Part shown: positions 1-4,670 of the stretch, piece by piece
Position numbering within the stretch: the first letter of the stretch is position 1
Layout: each line of letters opens with the position of its first letter
Origin: an uncultured Actinomycetes bacterium
Lineage (GTDB): Bacteria > Actinomycetota > Actinomycetes > Nanopelagicales > Nanopelagicaceae
DNA: 12,816 bases
Assembly: GCA_903842855.1 (NCBI GenBank)
Contig: CAIMNT010000031.1
Coordinates: forward strand, 1-12,816
Reading direction: 5' to 3'
Program-made: the position numbers and the translations under genes
Notes under the pieces: model-generated
Seen by the model: only the letters and a program-made list of their open reading frames with translations
Databases searched by the model: none
Told to the model about the DNA's origin: nothing

Positions 1-3
1 AGG

Positions 4-9
4 TAGTAT
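4..9 (+). promoter_or_regulatory. -10 element (TAGTAT) for tRNA-Arg
   Basis: TAGTAT lies 15 nt before the first base of the tRNA-Arg gene, giving a predicted short 5' leader removed by RNase P. The -35 region would fall outside the window. The hexamer fits the TANNNT pattern seen before the protein genes here. Confidence 0.5.
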
Positions 10-24
10 TCACTCTCTCAACCG

Positions 25-97
25 GCGCTTGTAGCTCAACGGATAGAGCATCTGACTACGGATCAGAAGGTTAGGGGTTCGAATCCCTTCAAGCGCA
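25..97 (+). tRNA. tRNA-Arg (anticodon ACG)
   Basis: A complete 73-nt cloverleaf can be folded by eye. The acceptor stem is GCGCTTG (25-31) with CAAGCGC (90-96), and the discriminator is A97. The D stem is GCTC/GAGC. The anticodon stem is TCTGA (51-55) with TCAGA (63-67), with loop CTACGGA (56-62), so the anticodon is ACG (58-60), reading CGN arginine codons after A34 deamination. The T stem and loop are AGGGG-TTCGAAT-CCCTT. A20 in the D loop and C35 agree with arginine identity. CCA is not encoded. Its 3' end is repeated at 2577-2598, which marks it as the probable integration target of the following accessory region. Confidence 0.95.
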
Positions 98-100
98 CTT
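78..100 (+). repeat. tRNA-Arg 3'-end repeat, copy 1 (putative attL)
   Basis: The T loop, 3' acceptor strand and a few downstream bases of tRNA-Arg recur at 2577-2598 with a single 1-nt deletion (22 of 23 positions). Direct repeats of a tRNA 3' end are the classic scar of tyrosine-recombinase integration, which restores the tRNA on one side and leaves the fragment on the other. Confidence 0.6.
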
Positions 101-174
101 TTTCCAAGTTTACCCAGAATAACTTTTAGTAATTTGAATTTGTGCCATAATTAACGCACCATCAGGTTGGCAGG

Positions 175-208
175 CAAAGGGATTTAACCTTCGGGTTGAG
201 TCCCTTTG
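175..208 (+). terminator. UUCG-tetraloop terminator hairpin downstream of tRNA-Arg
   Basis: A 15-bp stem (175-189 with 194-208, three G-T pairs, no mismatch) closes a TTCG tetraloop (190-193). T-rich sequence follows (TTATTTGTTTT). A strong intrinsic terminator 77 nt after the tRNA-Arg gene; it could also work from the other strand. Confidence 0.8.
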
Positions 209-271
209 TTATTTGTTTTCCACACATGGCAGTTACACACACCCTCTGAATTTGAAATTAACCAAAGTCAA

Positions 272-277
272 TTGACA
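272..277 (+). promoter_or_regulatory. Possible -35 hexamer (TTGACA) before the Gln-like tRNA
   Basis: An exact consensus TTGACA lies 21 nt before the tRNA-like gene at 299. No TANNNT -10 sits at the right spacing, so this may be chance or a degraded promoter. Confidence 0.25.
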
Positions 278-298
278 TCTAGATACTTCTCTTGCGAG

Positions 299-372
299 GT
301 TGGCGTGGTGTAATTGGCAGCACATCAGTTTTTGCCAACCTGACGGTGCGGGTTCGAACCCTGTCGCCAACT
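299..372 (+). tRNA. tRNA-Gln-like gene with aberrant anticodon arm
   Basis: The acceptor stem GTTGGCG (299-305) pairs with CGCCAAC (365-371). The D arm has the GTGTAATTGGCAGCAC form typical of tRNA-Gln/Glu. The T arm is GCGGG-TTCGAAC-CCTGT. The 5' half of the anticodon arm (TCAGTTTTTG) looks like tRNA-Gln(TTG). The arm is, however, 19 nt long instead of 17: only TCAG/CTGA pairs cleanly, the next opposition is T329-C339, and the loop is at least 9 nt (TTTTGCCAA, 330-338). TTG (332-334) is the Gln-like anticodon, but GCC (334-336) in a TTGCCAA context would read as Gly. The discriminator T372 is unusual. The rest of the cloverleaf is intact, so this is either a decaying tRNA-Gln or a tRNA with an expanded loop. 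Charging is uncertain. Confidence 0.55.
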
Positions 373-437
373 CCGCAGCCTCATATTAGTTTTACTGATC
401 GATTGGCAACGGTCCTCTAAGTAAAGCTATTTGAGCG

Positions 438-465
438 GGGGTCTTGGGTCTAACCCTGAGACCCC
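438..465 (+). terminator. Terminator hairpin after the Gln-like tRNA
   Basis: GGGGTCT (438-444) pairs with AGACCCC (459-465). A small asymmetric internal loop follows, then GGGT/ACCC with a CTA loop. TATTTAAT follows. It lies 65 nt after the tRNA-like gene and looks like its intrinsic terminator. Confidence 0.65.
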
Positions 466-501
466 TATTTAATGTCTAGAGAAATTATTGAATTCCAGTG
501 G

Positions 502-528
502 CCAGTTTCATCCCACGAGGCGCACTTT
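502..528 (+). repeat. Boundary repeat copy A (GCGCACTT core)
   Basis: 27 bp matching 871-897 with two mismatches; weaker similarity extends about 10 nt further upstream. It ends in GAGGCGCACTTT, and its GCGCACTT (520-527) is shared with the tRNA-Arg 3' end (93-100) and with 2591-2598. It resembles a degenerate T arm plus 3' acceptor strand of a tRNA, so it may be an older attachment-site scar. Confidence 0.6.
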
Positions 529-561
529 TAGCGAATTCGGCGAAAGCATTAATGGTGAAAG

Positions 562-596
562 AAAGGGCTCCCTGGTAAATCACCAAGGAGCCCTTT
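562..596 (+). terminator. Orphan terminator-like hairpin
   Basis: AAAGGGCTCC (562-571) pairs with GGAGCCCTTT (587-596). A C-A mismatch follows, then TGGT/ACCA closing an AAATC loop. It follows no gene, only boundary repeat A, 33 nt upstream. It shares the AAAGGG...CCCTTT base with the tRNA-Arg terminator, so it may be the surviving terminator of a lost tRNA whose 3' end is repeat A. The T-tract is short. The rest of 373-708 holds only the previous hairpin, repeat A and a 13-nt repeat; I see no gene there. Confidence 0.55.
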
Positions 597-609
597 GCAG
601 CCATCTGAC
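597..609 (+). repeat. 13-nt copy of the anticodon-arm 5' segment of the Val-like tRNA
   Basis: GCAGCCATCTGAC occurs here and again, identically, at 732-744 inside the Val-like tRNA. It may be a fragment of a lost tRNA or of a recombination event between tRNA copies. Confidence 0.5.
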
Positions 610-694
610 CGGAAAATTGTAGATTAGATCTATCCCCAAATGAAAGATACTAACAACCAATTTCCGCCCTTTTTTAGTGAGAATCATATTTCTG

Positions 695-700
695 TACTTT
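695..700 (+). promoter_or_regulatory. Possible -10 (TACTTT) for the Val-like tRNA
   Basis: TACTTT ends 8 nt before the tRNA start and fits the TANNNT form used in this window. No clear -35 is visible. Confidence 0.35.
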
Positions 701-708
701 CAGCGGAT

Positions 709-781
709 GCGGCTGTAGCTCAGCGGATAGAGCAGCCATCTGACGAACGGCAAGTCGTGAGTTCGACTCTCACCGGTCGCA
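709..781 (+). tRNA. tRNA-Val-like (anticodon GAC)
   Basis: A 73-nt cloverleaf. The acceptor stem GCGGCTG (709-715) pairs with CGGTCGC (774-780) using G-T wobbles; the discriminator is A781. The D arm is GCTC/GAGC. The T arm is a perfect GTGAG-TTCGACT-CTCAC. The anticodon stem GCCAT (735-739) with ACGGC (747-751) has one A-C mismatch; the loop is CTGACGA (740-746), giving anticodon GAC (742-744), valine. G37 is unusual for a valine tRNA, and the D arm nearly copies that of the tRNA-Arg at 25-97 (one base changed), so the isotype is uncertain. A terminator hairpin follows closely. Confidence 0.7.
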
Positions 782-791
782 TATCTACGGG

Positions 792-820
792 ATAACCTTC
801 ACCTCGTCAGTGGGGGTTAT
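792..820 (+). terminator. Terminator hairpin after the Val-like tRNA
   Basis: 792-802 pairs with 810-820 (11 bp including wobbles, based on ATAACC/GGTTAT), followed by TTTC. It starts 11 nt after the tRNA. Confidence 0.55.
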
Positions 821-870
821 TTCATAAATCTTTACAAAACTAACCTAGATTCAGGACGACTTCCCAGTCC

Positions 871-897
871 CCAGTTTCATAACACGAGGCGCACTTT
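871..897 (+). repeat. Boundary repeat copy B (GCGCACTT core)
   Basis: Matches 502-528 at 25 of 27 positions, 369 bp downstream of it, with the GCGCACTT core at 889-896. It sits 13 nt beyond the stop codon of the minus-strand permease gene and separates the tRNA part from the permease part of the region. Confidence 0.6.
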
Positions 898-910
898 CAT
901 AGCCCACTTA

Positions 911-1684
911 CTAGCCAGTCACCGCACCACTAAATATTCCTCTTTCGATTGCCTTTTGAGAGAACAGGTATACCCCAAGAATTGGAATCAGCATTAAGAC
1001 CCCCACTATCGCAGTTCCACTTCCATACAACAGTTCAATTCCCATAGGTAACGTGTAATGGCGAGGATCGTTGAGTAGAACCTTAGGCAATTGATAGCTA
1101 TTCCAAAGATTTAGAAACGAGAAGAAAATTGCAACAGACCACAATGAGCGTGAAAGCGGGATTCCAAGATGCCAGAACAATCCCCAATCACTCAATCCGT
1201 CAATTCGCCCCATGCCAATTAAGTCTCCAGGCATTGCAGATACGAAATATAGATATGAGAGAAATGTACCAAAAGGGTAATAGGAACTGGCAATTATCAG
1301 CCCCCAAATGTTGTCAGTTAAATGAATCTTGTCCACCAGCACATAGAGTGGGAGAGCCATGGCGGTTAGAGGAATTAACATTGTTACCAATGTTATGAAA
1401 AGTATGAATTTACGAAAAGGAATTTGAAGAATTGCTAAAACAAATCCCGCTGTAACACTACTGATAACTGAAATTCCAAGTGCAGTAAAGGAGAAAAGAA
1501 GCGAATTCTTCAGCCAAGCAAGCACAATTCCGTTTTGATTCATAAAGACAAATCTGGTGCTGAGAACGTATTGAGGTCCCGCCTGTCTGATTAACCAAAT
1601 GAAGGGTAATAACACCAAGATTGTTAATGCCCACAATGTCAGGTTAATTAATCTGGAATTACGCTTTTCGATTCGGTTATTCAT
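911..1684 (-). CDS. ABC sugar transporter permease, MalG/CUT1 type
   Basis: A 257-residue inner-membrane permease of the carbohydrate-uptake ABC family, expected to pair with the upstream MalF-type subunit and form the translocation channel. It has an N-terminal membrane segment (about 13-33), then several more (about 60-85, 95-115, 125-148, 182-198, 225-243). The C-terminal SQKAIERGIFSGAVTG-type ending is the usual complete MalG tail. The cytoplasmic EAA loop, which docks the ATPase, is recognisable at 152-176 (IDGLSDW and GIPLS), but the EAA itself reads G-M-G at 157-159. The ATG at 1684 shares its A with the upstream gene's stop codon (TGATG), giving translational coupling; a TTG one codon earlier is less likely. 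No ATPase or binding-protein gene is nearby, so the ATPase would have to be shared from elsewhere. AT-rich relative to the genes to the right. Confidence 0.85.
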   Translation of the reverse strand: MNNRIEKRNSRLINLTLWALTILVLLPFIWLIRQAGPQYVLSTRFVFMNQNGIVLAWLKNSLLFSFTALGISVISSVTAGFVLAILQIPFRKFILFITLVTMLIPLTAMALPLYVLVDKIHLTDNIWGLIIASSYYPFGTFLSYLYFVSAMPGDLIGMGRIDGLSDWGLFWHLGIPLSRSLWSVAIFFSFLNLWNSYQLPKVLLNDPRHYTLPMGIELLYGSGTAIVGVLMLIPILGVYLFSQKAIERGIFSGAVTG

Positions 1685-2505
1685 CAATATGAACTTCGCT
1701 TTAGAAAATCTGTTTTGCGAATAAAGATTATGGCAATGATAATGCTCGGAATTAGCATATCGAGAGAGAGTGCCGTTCCGGCTGCAAAGTCGCCAGCCTG
1801 AAATGCGTAGCTATATGCCACCTGATTGAGGGACCACCAGTTAGAAGGTAATCCAATTTTCGTAAGGAGCGCGGGCTCGCTATAGATTTGAATCGCAGAG
1901 GCGGTCAACAAAATACCCATATATCCGATATATCTACCAATCATCGGAATCTTTATTTGAATTGCCAACTTCCATCGATTACAACCATCTACACGAGCTG
2001 CCTCTAAAACTTCACGGGGAATGGATCGAAGCGAACCATATTGAATTACAACCCAACTTCCTGCGCCTGATGAGAATGCGACTCCGGCGATTATCCAAGC
2101 CTCATTATTTAGATTCCAATTCACATGACTTCCGATAAAAAACATCCATATGAAGACTGAGATTCCCCCGGATACTATTCCTGGCAACAAAAACACCAAC
2201 CTCATAAATGTGTTTCCGGGAACATGTGTTGAGTCCAGAAGTAATGAAAGTGCCAAGACTGAAATAATGGTTATGGGGACGTAAACAACCAATAGAAAAA
2301 TAGAATGTCCCAAATCTGGAATGACTCTAAAATCGCCCAAAATCTTATAGATGGTGCTATAGCTGCCCTTCAAATTTTTCCAAGATGGCTTTGATACTTC
2401 ATTGATTGCATATACAAGGGGGATAAATCCGCAAAACAACATCAACGCTAGATATGGAGAGATCATTAGTAAAGGCGCTGCACGATATTTCGTTCTAAAC
2501 GCCAT
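1684..2505 (-). CDS. ABC sugar transporter permease, MalF/CUT1 type
   Basis: A 273-residue membrane permease. The first membrane segment lies at about 11-34 and others at about 68-90, 103-124, 137-155, 190-206 and 245-262. A well-formed EAA loop at 168-187 (EAARVDGCNRW, then KIP) is the ATPase docking site. It lacks the long periplasmic loop of E. coli MalF, as is usual for short CUT1 permeases. It is first in a two-gene minus-strand operon with the MalG-type subunit. A TACGAT -10 element lies 7 nt before the ATG, so transcription starts at or near this gene and the missing solute-binding-protein gene is not simply cut off within the same transcript. The substrate cannot be told from the sequence; sugars or polyols are the family norm. 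Confidence 0.87.
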   Translation of the reverse strand: MAFRTKYRAAPLLMISPYLALMLFCGFIPLVYAINEVSKPSWKNLKGSYSTIYKILGDFRVIPDLGHSIFLLVVYVPITIISVLALSLLLDSTHVPGNTFMRLVFLLPGIVSGGISVFIWMFFIGSHVNWNLNNEAWIIAGVAFSSGAGSWVVIQYGSLRSIPREVLEAARVDGCNRWKLAIQIKIPMIGRYIGYMGILLTASAIQIYSEPALLTKIGLPSNWWSLNQVAYSYAFQAGDFAAGTALSLDMLIPSIIIAIIFIRKTDFLKRSSY

Positions 2506-2512
2506 GGAAATT

Positions 2513-2524
2513 ATCGTATACGAT
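2513..2524. promoter_or_regulatory. Palindrome ATCGTATACGAT overlapping the permease -10
   Basis: A perfect 12-bp palindrome. On the minus strand its TACGAT half (2518-2513) is the -10 hexamer, 7 nt from the permease ATG at 2505. A dyad over the -10 is a typical place for a repressor operator, for example of a LacI- or GntR-type regulator; the regulator is not in the window. Confidence 0.4.
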
Positions 2525-2576
2525 TCATCACATCAGGACAATGAAGATATTTCTTATCCGCATTCTTTTTATTCTT

Positions 2577-2598
2577 TTCGAATCCTTCAAGCGCACTT
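2577..2598 (+). repeat. tRNA-Arg 3'-end repeat, copy 2 (putative attR)
   Basis: Carries TTCGAATCC and TTCAAGCGCACTT, the same as 78-100 except for one missing C. No tRNA body lies upstream of it (the T stem and everything before are absent), so this is a 3' fragment rather than a second gene. It lies just before the SDR promoter. Confidence 0.6.
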
Positions 2599-2613
2599 AT
2601 TCACTTCCCACAT

Positions 2614-2619
2614 TAGAGT
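2614..2619 (+). promoter_or_regulatory. -10 element (TAGAGT) for the SDR gene, leaderless
   Basis: TAGAGT ends 6 nt before the ATG at 2626, so the transcript would begin at or next to the start codon. There is no Shine-Dalgarno site. Confidence 0.5.
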
Positions 2620-2625
2620 GCGTTA

Positions 2626-3378
2626 ATGACTAGACGCACGGTACTTATAACTGGTGGCTCGCGGGGTATAGGGGCTGCCATTGCTACAGAATTTGCGAAG
2701 GCTGGTGATCGCGTCGCGATTCATTTCGTTTCATCCAAGACTGATGCCGAGAACGTTCTTGATGCATTGAGCGGTGACGGCCATATTTGTGCTCAAGCCG
2801 ATCTCCGTGACCCGGCGGCCATAAGGAAAATGGTCGAGTTGGTCGCTCACGAATTTGGAAAGATTGATGTGCTGATCAACAATGCTGGCATCTTTATTGA
2901 TCACCCCATCGAATCTACAACTTACGAAGAGTGGCAAAGTGCTTGGGAACAAACCATAGGAGTTAACCTCATTGGTGCCGCCAACGTCACGTGGTGCGCG
3001 ATGCAACATATGCCTAAGGATGGCAACTCAAGAATCGTAAACATTGGCTCGCGTGGCGCATTTCGTGGAGAGCCGGCGAATCCCGCATATGGCGCATCAA
3101 AGGCTGCACTGGTCGCATTTGGTCAGTCGATTGCTAAAGCGTTAGCACCAATGAAAATAGGTGTTACAACTTTGGCCCCAGGATTTGTTGAAACTGAGAT
3201 GGCTGCCAAATTGCTAGATGGTCCTGAAGGGGATGGAATTCGCGCTCAAAGTCCCTTTAATCGCGTAGCAAAACCCGAAGAATTAGCAAAGGCGGTTTAT
3301 TTTCTCGCTTCGGCTGAAAGTGAGTGGGCTAGTGGCGCAGTTCTAGATTTCAATGGTGCCTCGTACTTGCGTATGTGA
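2626..3378 (+). CDS. SDR-family NAD(P)-dependent oxidoreductase
   Basis: A 250-residue classical short-chain dehydrogenase/reductase, cytosolic, likely interconverting a carbonyl and an alcohol with NAD(P). The Rossmann motif TGGSRGIG is at 9-16, NNAG at 85-88, catalytic Ser142 in NIGSRG, the YGASK active site gives Tyr155 and Lys159, and the APGFVET segment (184-190) follows. The C-terminal end (VLDFNGASY) is the usual SDR closing strand. R3/R4 and the glycine loop do not settle NADH versus NADPH. Length is typical. The start is supported by the TAGAGT -10 six bases upstream. It converges on the aminotransferase gene with only one base between the stop codons. It might act on the nearby polyketide pathway, as FabG-like ketoreductases do, but nothing in the sequence proves that. 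Confidence 0.92.
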   Translation: MTRRTVLITGGSRGIGAAIATEFAKAGDRVAIHFVSSKTDAENVLDALSGDGHICAQADLRDPAAIRKMVELVAHEFGKIDVLINNAGIFIDHPIESTTYEEWQSAWEQTIGVNLIGAANVTWCAMQHMPKDGNSRIVNIGSRGAFRGEPANPAYGASKAALVAFGQSIAKALAPMKIGVTTLAPGFVETEMAAKLLDGPEGDGIRAQSPFNRVAKPEELAKAVYFLASAESEWASGAVLDFNGASYLRM

Positions 3379-3379
3379 T

Positions 3380-4591
3380 TTACTTCTTTAGTTGCCGTAA
3401 CCCATCTACCAACCGAGTGACATCTTCAATTGTGCTGTAAGGGGCGAGCCCCGCTCGGACTGCACCGGTATCGCCCAGACCCAGAGCTCTTGAAACCTCC
3501 AGCGCATAAAAGTTTCCTGCAGGAGCATTAACCTTAAGTGCGGATAAATGTTTGTAAATATCTACGCCATCGAATCCCGCGATATTGAAGTAGATGGTTG
3601 GAGTTCGTACATGCGCGTGGCCATAGGTGGTAACGCCAGGCAGCGATTGGATCTCTCGCTCCATAATATTAAACAGGTGTTCCTCGTACTTCTCTAACTC
3701 CTTCATTGAATACACGATCTTCTCTCGCCTGCTTGGCAAACTACTCGTAACCAAATTTGCTAAGTAATCGATTGTGGCAGTACATCCAGCCATGAGTTCA
3801 TAGGGGAGTGTGCCGTACTCGAATCGCTCGGGGATCGCAGTGGTTGATGGCAGGAGCTTGTCGTTATTCAAAGTCTGGAGCAATTGTGGTTTTGCGGCGA
3901 TTGCCGCGCAGTGCGGTCCTAGCAATTTATAGAAGGAAAGTCCGTAAAAATCTGCACCTAATTCCTGCACATCTATCGGAGCGTGGGGGGTCAGGTGAAC
4001 CCCATCTACGTAGAGCAGCGCACCAAATTTATGAACTTCGGAGGCTATCTCGTTAATATTGGGCCGAGTACCTAATGTATTTCCAGCTCCCGTGACTGCG
4101 ACTAGACGCGTCCGCTCGCTCAATAGTTCAGAGATCGCGGACGTTGGAAGTTCACCAGTCTTGATGTCGAATTTTGCCCACTTAACAATGACGCCGACAG
4201 ATTCGGCCGCCTGTACCCACGGACGAATGTTCGAGTCGTGGTCGAGAGTGGTAACGATGATTTCATCACCAGTGTTCCAGGTCTTGGCTATGGCTCGAGA
4301 GAAGTCGTAGGTGATTTGGGTCCAACTTCTGCCGTAGACGACCCCGGCAGGGTCTGCGTTGATCAAATCTGCAACAGCTCGACGAAAATCTAAAACGATC
4401 TTGTCAGCATTTCTCTCGGATAGCGTCATCGTGTTTCGGTTAGAAATAGGCGAGGTGATCGCCTCGGAGATTGCCTTGCCAACGGGTGTCGGAACCTGAC
4501 TACCGCCCGGGCCATCGAAGAAAGCTAAGCCAGAGTTAAGGGAGGGGAAATCAGCTCGGATCTTTTCAACATCGTAAGTCACAGGGCACAT
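3380..4591 (-). CDS. Class V aminotransferase, cysteine desulfurase-like (VC1184 type)
   Basis: A 403-residue PLP-dependent fold-type I enzyme. The N-terminal FFDGPGGSQVP (24-34) is the signature of the cysteine-desulfurase-like subfamily (TIGR01976). HDSN (118-121), VDGVHLTPH (195-203; Asp196 for the PLP ring nitrogen) and SFYKLLGPH (219-227; Lys222 as the Schiff-base lysine) follow in the usual order. The SufS-type active-site Cys loop near the C terminus is replaced by NAPAGNFYALE, so desulfurase activity is doubtful; a lyase or transaminase role is as likely. An in-frame stop directly precedes the ATG at 4591, so no longer start exists. It is divergent from the polyketide synthase gene across 79 bp, which may link their regulation. 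The substrate is unknown. Confidence 0.88.
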   Translation of the reverse strand: MCPVTYDVEKIRADFPSLNSGLAFFDGPGGSQVPTPVGKAISEAITSPISNRNTMTLSERNADKIVLDFRRAVADLINADPAGVVYGRSWTQITYDFSRAIAKTWNTGDEIIVTTLDHDSNIRPWVQAAESVGVIVKWAKFDIKTGELPTSAISELLSERTRLVAVTGAGNTLGTRPNINEIASEVHKFGALLYVDGVHLTPHAPIDVQELGADFYGLSFYKLLGPHCAAIAAKPQLLQTLNNDKLLPSTTAIPERFEYGTLPYELMAGCTATIDYLANLVTSSLPSRREKIVYSMKELEKYEEHLFNIMEREIQSLPGVTTYGHAHVRTPTIYFNIAGFDGVDIYKHLSALKVNAPAGNFYALEVSRALGLGDTGAVRAGLAPYSTIEDVTRLVDGLRQLKK

Positions 4592-4608
4592 TCAAGTCGC
4601 ATCAACAC

Positions 4609-4614
4609 AATTTA
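4609..4614 (-). promoter_or_regulatory. Possible extended -10 (TGATAAATT) for the aminotransferase gene
   Basis: On the minus strand TAAATT, preceded by TG in extended -10 spacing, lies 17 nt before the ATG at 4591. This predicts a short leader of about 10 nt. It is the one transcription unit here without the tight leaderless spacing. Confidence 0.35.
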
Positions 4615-4658
4615 TCAATGGGAGTCATTTTCGAGAGGCTCGTGAATTCCAAAGCGGT

Positions 4659-4664
4659 TACTAT
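4659..4664 (+). promoter_or_regulatory. -10 element (TACTAT) for the phenolic-lipid operon, leaderless
   Basis: TACTAT ends 6 nt before the ATG at 4671. No Shine-Dalgarno site lies in between, so a leaderless mRNA is predicted. Confidence 0.55.
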
Positions 4665-4670
4665 CTCTAA

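Larger units (their letters stand above)
98..2598. mobile_element. Putative tRNA-Arg-integrated element or remnant, no integrase seen
   Basis: This span is bounded by the tRNA-Arg gene and a copy of its 3' end. It contains two non-standard tRNA-like genes, four hairpins, two internal repeats sharing the GCGCACTT core, and an orphan ABC permease pair. It is visibly richer in AT than the genes to the right. I see no integrase, excisionase, replication or transposase gene, so it is either a remnant, non-autonomous, or mobilised by a recombinase elsewhere. The boundary repeats are seen directly; mobility is inference. Confidence 0.4.

Noticed and set aside
175..208. Riboswitch or attenuator reading of the first hairpin
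   Set aside because: No gene lies downstream on the plus strand except another tRNA, and a single UUCG-capped stem followed by T-rich sequence is explained by termination.
640..795. A 51-codon plus-strand open frame running through the Val-like tRNA
   Set aside because: It has no TANNNT element at leaderless spacing, no Shine-Dalgarno site, and its codons are simply the tRNA sequence read through; the cloverleaf explains the conservation.
98..910. CRISPR array or IS element in the repeat-rich tRNA region
   Set aside because: The repeats are few, unevenly spaced and tRNA-3'-end-like; no regular spacers, terminal inverted repeats or transposase frame are present.
1129..1398. Plus-strand open frame inside the MalG-type permease gene
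   Set aside because: Antisense shadow with no protein-like composition and no promoter; the minus-strand permease has clear family motifs.
2402..2626. Plus-strand open frame covering the permease promoter and the tRNA fragment
   Set aside because: It overlaps the permease N terminus, reads through the tRNA-end repeat and has no start signal or recognisable protein features.
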